From: Candidatus Sulfotelmatobacter sp.
Lineage (GTDB): Bacteria; Eisenbacteria; RBG-16-71-46
Direction of reading: 5' to 3'
NCBI GenBank assembly: GCA_035498555.1
Contig: DATKAB010000013.1
Span: forward strand, 1-32,575
DNA length: 32,575 nt
Part shown: positions 24,836 to 32,575 of the stretch, piece after piece
Layout of the letters: every line of letters starts with the position of its first letter
Numbering within the stretch: position 1 is the first letter of the stretch
The notes under the pieces: model-generated
What the model saw: the letters and a program-made list of their open reading frames with translations, nothing else
The model's database searches: none
What the model was told of the DNA's origin: nothing
Program-made: the position numbers and the translations under genes

Positions 24836-25554
24836 CCGCTCACGTATTCGCCGGGTTTCACCAGGCGTCTCAGTCCGCTGCGCACCAGCCAGAAGGCGTC
24901 GTGGAACGACGGCTGCCGCAGGAATTTCGCGCCCTGGCTCAACCATTCGTTCCAGATCGAGCCGGTGCCGAGATGAAACCGGCGCGGCGCGCTCTTGAGC
25001 GCCAGCTTCAAACCCTCGTCATCGGCGGGCCGATCCCCCTCGAACTCGACGCGTGCCAGGTTCAATTCGCCCAGCCGGTGCGCGTCGGGCCCCACCAACT
25101 CGGGCAGGCCGCGCCGGTGCGCGAGCTCGAGCGCGCGCGTGTTGTCCGCGCGTCCGGTGCGGGCGTTGTGCACCTCGATCAGGTCCACGCGCTTCAGCAG
25201 CTCCTCATCGAGACGGTGCCACTTGAACGCATGAGGCAGCAGCACCAGGCCGCCGTCCTCGTGAATCGCGTCGCAGAGCCGGGGTGCGCTCGACTCGCGC
25301 AGATCGCGGCGCAGGAACAGGGCGATCACGTCGCCCTGGTCGGTGGCCACTTCCGACGCGAGGATCACCATGAGCGGAAGGCCGAGCCTGGCCGCGGCTT
25401 CGCGGGTGTCGAGGGCGCCCCGCCAGGTGTCGTGGTCGGTCACCGCCAGCACGTCGATCTTGAGCGCCGCGGCATGCCGGGCGAGCGCGGTGGGATCGGT
25501 CAGGGAGTCGAAGCTGTGGCGCGTGTGCACGTGCCCGACGAACGTCCAGCTCAT
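24832..25554 (-). CDS. PHP-domain metal-dependent phosphoesterase
   Basis: A 240-residue protein with a clear PHP metal site: H-V-H-T-x-x-S-x-D at residues 8-16, V-T-D-H-D-T at 38-43, an acidic residue in L-A-S-E-V near 68, L-P-H-A-F-K-W, and G-P-D-A-H-R near 170. These are the ligands of a tri-metal centre in PHP phosphoesterases. The C-terminal 50 residues are specific to this protein. The ATG at 25554 overlaps the ATP-grasp stop (ATGA). Within a carbohydrate operon it probably removes a phosphate from a sugar or lipid intermediate, comparable in role to PHP-type phosphatases such as CpsB of capsule clusters, though the substrate is unknown. Confidence 0.85.
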   Translation of the reverse strand: MSWTFVGHVHTRHSFDSLTDPTALARHAAALKIDVLAVTDHDTWRGALDTREAAARLGLPLMVILASEVATDQGDVIALFLRRDLRESSAPRLCDAIHEDGGLVLLPHAFKWHRLDEELLKRVDLIEVHNARTGRADNTRALELAHRRGLPELVGPDAHRLGELNLARVEFEGDRPADDEGLKLALKSAPRRFHLGTGSIWNEWLSQGAKFLRQPSFHDAFWLVRSGLRRLVKPGEYVSG

Positions 25555-26726
25555 CGCAGCTCGCGCGCCTCGCGAAGCGCGCCCGGGAACGAGCGCGCCC
25601 ACTGCATCAGCTCGAACACGTGCGGCAGCGGATCGTCGAGCCGGTAGTTGTGCGCCACCGCCGGCGAGATCGCATCCCACAGCACGCGCGGCAGATCGGC
25701 GGGACGGAACAGCCCGTGCCACAGGTCGCCGCCCAGCGGCCAGGAGAAGCGGACGCGTTTCACCGGAGCCTGGGGGCCCAGTCGCTGGCCTTCCAGCAGC
25801 GCGACCAGATCGCCCGGAAAATCCACGCCCGCCGCGAGCGCGAGATCGTGCGACCCCCAGAACTTCGCGTTCACCTCCATCAGGGACAATTCCCCCGGCG
25901 CCAGCGCGCCCTTGAACTCCACCATCGCCACGCCATGCCACTGCAGAGCGTCGAGCAGCGCGGTGCCGGCACGTTCGAGCTCGGGCGCCTCGGGCAGGCT
26001 CTCGGCGCACGCGCTGGTGCCTCCGCTCGGTGGCCATTCGCGCAGGCGGCGATGCATGCAGTGTCGCATGCGGCGGCCGTTCCAGTAGAGCGCGCTGAAT
26101 CCGAAGCCATCGCCCTCGATGTAGCGCTGGGCAAGCAACGCTCCGCCGGTGAGCGTGCGGAGCGTGGCGAACGCTTCGGCCAGCTCGGATTCGGCACGCA
26201 CGTAGCGCAGCACCTTCCGGCCCTCTTCGCGCGCCGACTTGAGCACCAGCGGAAGCCCGAGCGCCCGAAGCGCGGCCAGGGCCTCGGCTTCGCTTCCGAC
26301 CAGGCGCTCGTCGGGCGTCGCGACCCCGATCGCCCGGGCCATGAGCGCGGCGCGGGCCTTCTCATTCGCCGCTTCGAACGATGCCGGCGGCGGAAGCGCC
26401 ACGTTCGCTCCGGCCGGGAAACGGCCGCGCAGGCGGTGCGCCGCGGCCATCGTGGCGCTTCCCACCGGCAACAGGCTCACGGGAGCCAGGGCGGACAGGA
26501 TCCCCATGAGCCAGTCGTCGTAGGCCGGGTCGCCAGGCGAGGGCCCCAGATGGCACTCGGCCACGGCGCGCGAATGCGCCGCCGGAGCGCGGCCGGAGCG
26601 GGCCAGCAGATGGACTTCGTGGCCGCGGAGAGCCAGCGCGCGGGCAATCCCGAGGGTGTGTTTGAACTCGCCATCCGTGACCAGGACGCGGGACTGGGAG
26701 CCGCCTCCATCCCTGGGGTGGGTCAT
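25551..26726 (-). CDS. ATP-grasp ligase (carbamoyl-phosphate-synthase-like)
   Basis: A 391-residue protein with the three ATP-grasp parts. The N-terminal Rossmann-like domain starts V-L-V-T-D-G-E-F-K-H-T-L-G-I-A-R. The central region has N-E-K-A-R-A-A-L-M-A-R-A-I-G-V-A-T-P and L-P-L-V-L-K-S-A, with the ATP-binding lysine. The C-terminal catalytic part has G-V-A-M-V-E-F-K and L-M-E-V-N-A-K-F-W-G-S, supplying Mg-binding Glu and Asn. Such enzymes join a carboxylate to an amine or thiol through an acylphosphate. It is the first gene of the four-gene operon, divergent from the efflux operon. In sugar clusters related ATP-grasp proteins attach amino acids to glycans or sugars, which is the likely role here. 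The ATG lacks an obvious Shine-Dalgarno. Confidence 0.85.
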   Translation of the reverse strand: MTHPRDGGGSQSRVLVTDGEFKHTLGIARALALRGHEVHLLARSGRAPAAHSRAVAECHLGPSPGDPAYDDWLMGILSALAPVSLLPVGSATMAAAHRLRGRFPAGANVALPPPASFEAANEKARAALMARAIGVATPDERLVGSEAEALAALRALGLPLVLKSAREEGRKVLRYVRAESELAEAFATLRTLTGGALLAQRYIEGDGFGFSALYWNGRRMRHCMHRRLREWPPSGGTSACAESLPEAPELERAGTALLDALQWHGVAMVEFKGALAPGELSLMEVNAKFWGSHDLALAAGVDFPGDLVALLEGQRLGPQAPVKRVRFSWPLGGDLWHGLFRPADLPRVLWDAISPAVAHNYRLDDPLPHVFELMQWARSFPGALREARELR

Positions 26727-26900
26727 GGCGCCAGCATACGCGACTTGCCGGTCATGCTCGGAAGATTGCGGTTGGCAGGACCCTGCTTATTGAACCGCAG
26801 GGAGAACTGGCTGCGCACGCTGCTACATCGGTAACTCATTGAAATCACTTTAAATATGTCACAAGACCGCAATCTTCTGAGCATGATGAAACCTTTGCGA

Positions 26901-26950
26901 GTTGGACTGCGTCTAACTTTGTGTTTAGTCCAATTACCTACTCAGTCCAA
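26901..26950 (+). promoter_or_regulatory. Candidate TetR operator cluster upstream of the efflux operon
   Basis: TTGGACT (26902-26908) occurs inverted as AGTCCAA at 26927-26933 and again at 26944-26950, 17 bases apart. The first copy is also half of an imperfect palindrome, GTTGGAC-TGC-GTCTAAC (26901-26917, six of seven pairs). TetR-family repressors bind short palindromes of this kind, usually next to their own gene, and the TetR start lies 25 bases downstream. This suggests autoregulation of the whole operon. Upstream, a separate hairpin, CCCTGC (26781-26786) with GCAGGG (26797-26802), sits in the same divergent gap. No convincing -10 was identified. Confidence 0.45.
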
Positions 26951-26975
26951 AGCTCCCGTTCCCGAGGTACCCACC

Positions 26976-27596
26976 ATGAGCGAACTCGAAATCTCTCGCC
27001 GCGAACGCAAGAAGGACGAAACGCGACAGCGCATCTTCCTTCACGCGATTCGCCTGTTCCGCGAGCGTGGCTTCGAGGCCACGACCGTGGACGAAATCAC
27101 GGAGCGCGCCGACGTCGCGCGCGGCACGTTTTTCAACTATTTCCCGAAAAAGGAAGCGGTTCTCGCCTACCTGTCCGAGCAGCGGCTCGCGGATGCCGAA
27201 GCCGCCGCCAACGAGGTGTTGGCCGCCGACAAGCCGGCGGCCGAAAAGCTGATCGAGATCTTCGCGCGCGCCGCGTCGGCGTTCGAGGAGGATCGCGAGC
27301 TCTCTCGCTACGTCCTGAGCGAGCTGCTCGAGCGCGCATTCGCGCCGGTCGAGGACATCGGCAGCCGCTGGGATCAGGTGATCTTCAAGGTCATCGAGCA
27401 GGGCCAGCGGAACGGCGAGCTACGCCGCGATCTCGATCCGCAGCGCGTGATCGGCGTGCTGACTGCCACTTATTACGGTCTCCTGTTTATGTGGGTCCAC
27501 TGTCCCGAGCAGACGCAGTTCAATCTTCAGGACGAGCTCTCCGCCCGCATCCGGCTGGTGGTCGACGGTCTGGCACCGAGAGGAACGAGGTCATGA
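26976..27596 (+). CDS. TetR/AcrR-family transcriptional regulator
   Basis: A 206-residue protein. The N-terminal helix-turn-helix reads T-R-Q-R-I-F-L-H-A-I-R-L-F-R-E-R-G-F, T-T-V-D-E-I-T-E-R-A-D-V-A-R-G-T-F-F-N-Y-F and K-K-E-A-V-L, the standard TetR DNA-binding fold. The C-terminal 140 residues are a variable ligand-binding helical domain. The start at 26976 was chosen over an in-frame ATG at 26856 because GAGGT lies about 9 bases upstream and the extra 40 residues look unlike protein. Its stop overlaps the next gene's ATG (ATGA), so it is transcribed with the pump it probably represses in the absence of a toxic ligand. Confidence 0.92.
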   Translation: MSELEISRRERKKDETRQRIFLHAIRLFRERGFEATTVDEITERADVARGTFFNYFPKKEAVLAYLSEQRLADAEAAANEVLAADKPAAEKLIEIFARAASAFEEDRELSRYVLSELLERAFAPVEDIGSRWDQVIFKVIEQGQRNGELRRDLDPQRVIGVLTATYYGLLFMWVHCPEQTQFNLQDELSARIRLVVDGLAPRGTRS

Positions 27597-29041
27597 GCGC
27601 GCGCCGCGGTACCCAGATGGCCGCCGCGGCCGCACTTCTGCTGCCCGTCGCGCTCGCGATCGTGCCGCGATTCGACGTCGCACTCGCCCGCGAGGTAGTT
27701 GCGGCGCCTTCGATCGCCGACACGCTGCGCCTGTCGGTGGACGAAGCCGTGGCCCGCGCGCTCTCGCAGGGCCAAGAGATCCACATCGCCAATTCGCAGG
27801 TGGATGTCGCCGACGCACAGGTGCGACAGGCGCTCTCCGAGGCGCTGCCGCAAATCAACGGCTCGCTGACCTACGGCCGGCAGTTCGCTTCGATCTACCA
27901 GAGTCTCGCCGGCGACACGAGCGGGATCGCGAGCCTGTTCAAGAACAGTCCGTTCGGTTCGCCCAACAGCTGGAATGCCGAGCTGACCGGATCCCAGCTG
28001 CTGTGGTCGGGCGGCCGTATCGCCGCGGGATTGTCGGCGGCGCGCGCCTACCGCGCCAGCAACCGCGCGGATCGCGATGAGACGGCCGCCAACATCCGCG
28101 CGCGCGTCCAGCGCGCGTATCTCGAGGCGGTGTACAGCCGCGAGGTGCTCGCGATTTCGCGAATGGGGCTCGATCAGGCCCGCGCGCATCTCACCGAGGT
28201 CGCCGAGTACCAGAAGGAAGGCTCGCGCTCCGAATACGATCTGATCCGGGCCCAGGTCGACGCCGCCAACGAGGAACCGCCGGTGGTGACCGCAAGCAAC
28301 GCCGTGGATCTCGCCATGTTCAATCTCAAGCGGCTCCTCAACGTGCCGCTCGAGCAGCCGCTCGAGCTGACTACCACGCTCACATTCCCCGACCGCATGG
28401 TCCCGGTGGTTGCCGACGAGAACAACGAGCCCACCGGCCGCGCGGCCTTGATTCGCGCCGACGCCGACGTCGAAGCGCGGAAGCAGCTCGTCCGGGTCCA
28501 GAAAGCGGGCTACTGGCCAAGCCTCACACTGTCGGGAACGCTCTCGCAGCAGGCATTTCCGCAGATCGAGCGGCCGACGCTCGACCAGTTCCATCGCAGC
28601 CTCACCGCGCAGCTCAGGCTCGACTTGCCGATCTTCACCGGCTTCAAGGTGTCGGGAGCGGTCGCACAGGCCAACGCCGAGCTGCGCCAGGCCGAATATC
28701 AACGTGATCAGGAACGGGAGAACGTCGAGATCGAGGTTGCCCAGGCGCGTCTCGAAGCGCGGCGCATGCTCGCCGAGCTGTTGGCGCGCGACGTCACCGC
28801 CGGGCTCGCGCAGCGCGCCCACTATCTGGCCGACGTGCGCTACAAGAACGGCCTGTCCACCCAGCTCGAGGTCTCCGACGCGAGGTTGCAGATGCAGACC
28901 GCCCAGATCAACGAAGCCGAAGCCACCAAGAACTATCGCCTCGCCCTGCTCGAACTGGAGCGCGCCCTCGGGCATCCGCTGCCGCTGGTGAAGCGCCCAC
29001 TCGACGAGCTGACCGCGGCCCAGACCGAAGAGGAGCGTTGA
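27593..29041 (+). CDS. TolC-family outer-membrane efflux channel
   Basis: A 482-residue protein with a signal peptide ending at A-L-A near residue 32. It then shows the two OEP (PF02321) repeats: L-S-V-D-E-A-V-A-R-A-L-S-Q-G begins the first, with long heptad helices and strand segments such as Q-I-N-G-S-L-T-Y-G-R-Q and L-L-W-S-G-G-R-I. The second has Y-W-P-S-L-T-L-S-G-T and P-I-F-T-G-F-K-V-S-G, the matching positions. This internal duplication builds the trimeric beta-barrel and periplasmic alpha-tunnel. It starts at the TetR stop and is followed 2 bases after its own stop by the adaptor ATG, giving an order of regulator, outer channel, adaptor, pump. Confidence 0.92.
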   Translation: MSARRGTQMAAAAALLLPVALAIVPRFDVALAREVVAAPSIADTLRLSVDEAVARALSQGQEIHIANSQVDVADAQVRQALSEALPQINGSLTYGRQFASIYQSLAGDTSGIASLFKNSPFGSPNSWNAELTGSQLLWSGGRIAAGLSAARAYRASNRADRDETAANIRARVQRAYLEAVYSREVLAISRMGLDQARAHLTEVAEYQKEGSRSEYDLIRAQVDAANEEPPVVTASNAVDLAMFNLKRLLNVPLEQPLELTTTLTFPDRMVPVVADENNEPTGRAALIRADADVEARKQLVRVQKAGYWPSLTLSGTLSQQAFPQIERPTLDQFHRSLTAQLRLDLPIFTGFKVSGAVAQANAELRQAEYQRDQERENVEIEVAQARLEARRMLAELLARDVTAGLAQRAHYLADVRYKNGLSTQLEVSDARLQMQTAQINEAEATKNYRLALLELERALGHPLPLVKRPLDELTAAQTEEER

Positions 29042-29043
29042 CC

Positions 29044-30114
29044 ATGAAGCGTGTGACGAAATTGTGGATGGGGGCGGCGCTGCTCGCGCTGGTCGCCGTG
29101 TACGGCTGTGGAGGCAAGTCGGGGGATTCGGCAGCCGCCGGCGTCGCGCAGAACGCCGCCTTGCTCGCGGCCAGTGACGTGGGCGTCGTGACGCGCACCG
29201 ATCTCACCTCGGGAGTGCCGGTCTCCGGCACGCTCACGCCCTCGGTGGACGTGAAGGTGACGGCGCCGATGGCCGAGCTGATCGAGCAGGTGCTAGTGCG
29301 TGAGGGCCAGGCAGTGAGCAAGGGACAGCTCCTGGCCCGTTTCCGTGGAGCCTCGTTCGAGGCCGCGGCCACCAGCGCCAGGGCCCAGCTGAAGATCGCC
29401 AGCGACGACTACGACCGGCAGCAGAACCTGTTCAAGGAAGGCGCGGTCTCGAAACACGACGTCGAGTCCGCCGAAGCCGCGTTCAAGATGGCGCAGGCCA
29501 ACGAAGCCCAGGCCAGCAAGAAGTGGGATGACGCCAACGTGCGCTCGCCCATCAACGGCGTGGTCTCGGTGCGCTCGGTCGAGAGCGGCGATCGTCCCGG
29601 CGACGGCGATCCGATGTTCGAGATCGTCAACACCGCCGAGTTCGAGTTCGAGGCCACGGTGCCGAGCGAGTTCATTCCCCACATCCGAGTGGGCTCGCCG
29701 GTGCGGCTCAACGTGTCAGGATTCCCGGCCGGCAGCGTGCAGGGCCACGTCGCGCGCGTGAACGCGGCGGTGGATGCGGCGACGCGCCAGGTCAAGGTCT
29801 ACGTCAACGTGCCGAATCCCGGCGGCAGGCTGGTGGGCGGACTGTTCGCCTCGGGCAGCATCGTCACCGAGGAGTCGCGCCAGGCGCTGGCCGCGCCGGC
29901 CAGCGGCGTGCGCGGTCAGGGTGACGCGACCTATGCGATGGTGGTCGAGAACGGCAAGCTCGCGAAACGCGCGATCAAGATTGGCGTTCGCGACGACGCG
30001 CGCGACCTGATCGAGATCCTGTCGGGCCTGAAGCCCGGCGACAGCGTGGTGACCGGCCCGATCGAGGGCCTGGTCGAAGGACAATCGGTGCAGATCGGCG
30101 GAAAGGAGAGCTGA
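29044..30114 (+). CDS. RND efflux periplasmic adaptor (HlyD/MFP family), lipoprotein
   Basis: A 356-residue protein with an N-terminal hydrophobic segment ending V-Y-G-C, a lipobox-like site with an unusual Tyr at -2; Cys22 would be lipidated. Then follow a lipoyl half (V-K-V-T-A-P-M-A-E-L-I-E-Q-V-L-V-R-E-G-Q), a short alpha-hairpin (about residues 100-160), the second lipoyl half (N-V-R-S-P-I-N-G-V-V), a beta-barrel domain and a membrane-proximal domain ending in P-G-D-S-V-V-T-G. It bridges the inner-membrane pump to the TolC-like channel. The ATG at 29044 has GAGGAG about 8 bases upstream; a TTG two codons earlier was not chosen. Confidence 0.91.
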   Translation: MKRVTKLWMGAALLALVAVYGCGGKSGDSAAAGVAQNAALLAASDVGVVTRTDLTSGVPVSGTLTPSVDVKVTAPMAELIEQVLVREGQAVSKGQLLARFRGASFEAAATSARAQLKIASDDYDRQQNLFKEGAVSKHDVESAEAAFKMAQANEAQASKKWDDANVRSPINGVVSVRSVESGDRPGDGDPMFEIVNTAEFEFEATVPSEFIPHIRVGSPVRLNVSGFPAGSVQGHVARVNAAVDAATRQVKVYVNVPNPGGRLVGGLFASGSIVTEESRQALAAPASGVRGQGDATYAMVVENGKLAKRAIKIGVRDDARDLIEILSGLKPGDSVVTGPIEGLVEGQSVQIGGKES

Positions 30115-30117
30115 TCC

Positions 30118-32575
30118 ATGTTTCTCAGCGATCTCTCGATTCGCCGGCCGGTGCTCGCCACCATGCTGATCGTGGCGCTGGTGACGCTTGGCATCTTCTC
30201 CTATCGACGGCTGGCGGTCGATCTGTGGCCCAAGGTGGATTTCCCGTTCGTCAGCATCACCACCAACTACTCGGGCGCTTCGCCCGAAGCGGTCGAACGC
30301 GAAGTCACCAAGAAGATCGAGGAGTCGGTCAACTCGGTCGAGGGCGTGAAGCGCATCTTCTCGTACTCAAACGAAGGCTTCAGCCAGGTCTTCATCGAGT
30401 TCCAGCTCAACACTCACATCATGGACGCGGTCGCCGACGTCCGCTCCAAGATGGACGGCATCCGCCAGGATCTGCCCAAGGACATCGATCCGCCGGTGAT
30501 CGCGCGCTTCGATCCGGCCTCGCAGCCGATCATGAGCTTCGCGGTCAACGGACCGGGCTGGGCGCTGCGCGATCTCACGCGGCTCGCCGAAGAAGACATC
30601 AGCCGGCGCATCCAGAACGTCTCGGGGGTCGGCAGTGTCACGGTGGTCGGGGGCGTGCGCCGCGAGATCCATGCCCTGCTGCTGCCCGATCGCATGAACG
30701 CGCTCGGCGTCTCGCCCGACCAGGTGACGACGGCGATCGAGCGCGAGAACTCCGACGTGCCGGCCGGCCGGGTCAAGCGTGGCGCACACGAGGACCTGGT
30801 GCGCATCCAGGGCCGCATCAAGGACCCGGCAGAATTCGCCAACATCGCGGTGTCGGTGCGCAACGGCAGCACCGTGCGCCTTGGCCAGGTTGCTCGTATC
30901 GAGGATGCGCAGGAGGAGGAGCGCGACGCGGCGTTCGTGAACGGCCAGCGCTCGGTGGCGATCGAGATCCGCAAGGTCTCGGGCGCCAACACCGTGGACA
31001 TCGCCGACGCCGTCAATCAGCGCGTCGCGGACCTCAACCGGACGCTGCCACGCGGCGCGCGGCTGTCGGTGATTCAGGACAACTCGGTGTGGATCCGCCA
31101 GTCGGTGGACGACGTCCAGAAGACGCTGGTCGAGGGCGCGATCCTCACGATTCTGATCGTGTTCATCTTCCTCAACTCGTGGCGTTCGACCGTCATCACC
31201 GGCCTCACTCTCCCGGTTTCGGTGATCTCGGCGTTCCTCGCCTTCTACGCCTTCGGCTTCACGCTCAACACCATGACGCTGATGGCGCTTTCGCTGGTGA
31301 TCGGCATCCTGATCGACGACGCCATCGTGGTGCGTGAGAATATCGTTCGCCATGTCGAGCGCGGCGAAGACCACATGACCGCCGCGCGCAACGGCACCGC
31401 CGAGATCGGCTTTGCGGTGCTCGCGACCTCGCTCTCGATCGTAGCGGTGTTCGTGCCGGTCGCATTCATGGGCGGCATCGTCGGCAAGTTCTTCTACCAG
31501 TTCGGTATCGTCATCGCGTTCGCGGTGCTGGTGTCGCTGTTCGTGTCGTTCACGCTCGACCCGATGCTGTCGTCGCGTTGGTACGACCCGCAGGCCGAAG
31601 GCGCGCCACCCAGGGGCCCGGTCGGAAAGCTGCTGCGCCGCTTCAACGACTGGTTCGACGAGGCCAGCCATCGCTATCGCGGCGTGATCCGGTGGGCATT
31701 GAAGCACCGTTTCATCACGCTCGGCATCGCCGCGGCTTCGTTCGTGGTCGCGATCGCGCTGCCGGTGGCGGGACTGGTGGGCGGGCAGTTCATGCCGAAG
31801 TCGGACGAGGAACAGACCATGGTGGCGTTCGAGACGCCGGTCGGCTCCTCGATCGACTACACCAAGGAGAAGGGCCTCGAGATCTCGCGCTACCTCAAGT
31901 CTCGCCCCGAGGTGGCGTATACCTATCTCTCGATTGGCGGCTCGTCGCAGAACAACGAGGTCAATCGCGGTTCGGTGTTCGTGAAGATGGTGCCGCGGCA
32001 CGAGCGCAAGCTGTCGCAGCAGGAGTTCGAGACCGACGTCAGGAAGGTCTTGCCGCGCTTCACCGGATCGAGCGCGCGCATCCTCCAGCTTGGCGCCGTG
32101 GGCGGTTCGCAGGCACCGATCGTGATCAACCTGAACGGCCCGGATCTCGCCAAGCTTCAAGAGCTGTCGGACCAGGCGATCGCGAAGATCAAGGACGTCC
32201 CCGGCCTGGTCGAGCTGAAATCCTCGCTCGAGGGCCGCAAGCCCGAATGGGCGGTCGACGTGAATCGCGATCTCGCCGCGCAGGTCGGACTCTCGATCGG
32301 CGAGATCGGGCAGTCGCTGCGCCCGATCCTCTCCGGCGAGAAGGCCGGCGACTGGGAGGATCCGAGCAGCGGACTCTCCTACGACGTCCGCGTGCGCATG
32401 GCGCCGGAGTACCGCCAGTCGGAAGCCGATCTGCTGCGTACGCCGATCGCCACCTCGCAGACCGACAAGAAGACCGGGATGCCGGTGATGGTGCCGCTCG
32501 ATCAGGTCGCCAGCCTGCGCCGCGGCGGCGCGCCCGCGCAAATCGACCGGCGTCAGCTCCAGCGCGTGGCCACCA
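30118..32575 (+). CDS. RND-family efflux transporter, inner-membrane (3' end outside window)
   Basis: The frame opens at an ATG with AAGGAG about 8-9 bases upstream and runs to the window edge, giving 819 codons of the roughly 1040 usual. The N-terminus [15 protein letters not shown] is typical of AcrB/MdtB-like pumps, followed by the first periplasmic porter loop. TM4 carries [13 protein letters not shown] with the paired Asp residues of the proton relay. The second large periplasmic loop begins with F-M-P-K-S-D-E-E-Q. Substrates could be hydrophobic toxins or drugs; the HAE-type motif pattern argues against a heavy-metal (CusA) pump, but this is not certain. It is the last visible gene of the TetR-controlled operon. 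Confidence 0.93.
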   Translation, partial: MFLSDLSIRRPVLATMLIVALVTLGIFSYRRLAVDLWPKVDFPFVSITTNYSGASPEAVEREVTKKIEESVNSVEGVKRIFSYSNEGFSQVFIEFQLNTHIMDAVADVRSKMDGIRQDLPKDIDPPVIARFDPASQPIMSFAVNGPGWALRDLTRLAEEDISRRIQNVSGVGSVTVVGGVRREIHALLLPDRMNALGVSPDQVTTAIERENSDVPAGRVKRGAHEDLVRIQGRIKDPAEFANIAVSVRNGSTVRLGQVARIEDAQEEERDAAFVNGQRSVAIEIRKVSGANTVDIADAVNQRVADLNRTLPRGARLSVIQDNSVWIRQSVDDVQKTLVEGAILTILIVFIFLNSWRSTVITGLTLPVSVISAFLAFYAFGFTLNTMTLMALSLVIGILIDDAIVVRENIVRHVERGEDHMTAARNGTAEIGFAVLATSLSIVAVFVPVAFMGGIVGKFFYQFGIVIAFAVLVSLFVSFTLDPMLSSRWYDPQAEGAPPRGPVGKLLRRFNDWFDEASHRYRGVIRWALKHRFITLGIAAASFVVAIALPVAGLVGGQFMPKSDEEQTMVAFETPVGSSIDYTKEKGLEISRYLKSRPEVAYTYLSIGGSSQNNEVNRGSVFVKMVPRHERKLSQQEFETDVRKVLPRFTGSSARILQLGAVGGSQAPIVINLNGPDLAKLQELSDQAIAKIKDVPGLVELKSSLEGRKPEWAVDVNRDLAAQVGLSIGEIGQSLRPILSGEKAGDWEDPSSGLSYDVRVRMAPEYRQSEADLLRTPIATSQTDKKTGMPVMVPLDQVASLRRGGAPAQIDRRQLQRVAT

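Noticed and set aside
30367-32541. 724-codon minus-strand open frame opposite the RND gene
   Set aside because: It mirrors the codon bias of the pump gene; composition is Arg/Asp/His-rich with no domain, while the plus frame shows RND motifs.
1-32575. CRISPR arrays, tRNA or rRNA genes, insertion sequences, prophage genes
   Set aside because: No regular spaced repeats, tRNA-like cloverleaf with GTTCGAATC arm, rRNA sequence, transposase or phage structural motif was found by reading both strands.

Overview
The window is GC-rich, densely coding DNA from a Gram-negative, outer-membrane-bearing bacterium: it encodes a TonB-dependent receptor, a TolC-type channel, an RND pump and a lipoprotein adaptor. 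Tandem start/stop overlaps (ATGA, GTGA) are very common. The secreted kelch protein with a C-terminal beta-type domain, together with the overall style, is reminiscent of uncultured lineages such as Candidatus Eisenbacteria. That placement is inference; no rRNA or tRNA gene is visible to test it.

Layout. (1) 1-2200, minus: a secreted protein with about 12 kelch repeats, cut by the window edge. (2) 2368-13830, minus: a compact four-gene operon. In transcription order it encodes an FAD oxidoreductase with four [4Fe-4S] motifs, a 2199-residue glutamate-synthase-like protein whose domains are in an unusual order, an LCM/TIGR00027-type SAM methyltransferase, and a class I/II aminotransferase. Each junction is a 4-base overlap. 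(3) 14000-14848, minus: a rhomboid protease with a zinc ribbon. (4) 14929-18171, plus: a decayed GT-C membrane glycosyltransferase, a 326-base stretch with no gene, and an intact GT-C-like membrane protein with a helical-repeat tail. (5) 18274-22201, plus: a TPP riboswitch with a readable terminator/antiterminator, controlling a sodium:solute symporter and a TonB-dependent receptor; this is probably an uptake operon for thiamin or a thiamin precursor. (6) 22212-26726, minus: four overlapping genes (ATP-grasp, PHP phosphoesterase, GT4 glycosyltransferase, polysaccharide deacetylase-like), probably for surface carbohydrate or a related conjugate. (7) 26976-32575, plus: a TetR regulator followed by TolC-like, RND adaptor and RND transporter genes, the last cut by the window edge.

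The strongest candidate for an undescribed system is the operon at 2368-13830. The large protein fuses the three parts that archaeal-type glutamate synthases carry as separate subunits, in the order FMN barrel, glutaminase, GXGXG. The glutaminase cysteine therefore lies in the chain interior (Cys1128), where it cannot act as an N-terminal nucleophile without cleavage. A second, degenerate barrel-like region precedes the FMN barrel. The co-translated partner is a GlcD-like flavoprotein with four iron-sulfur motifs instead of a GltD-type NADPH subunit, so the source of electrons, and possibly the product, may differ from ordinary glutamate synthase.
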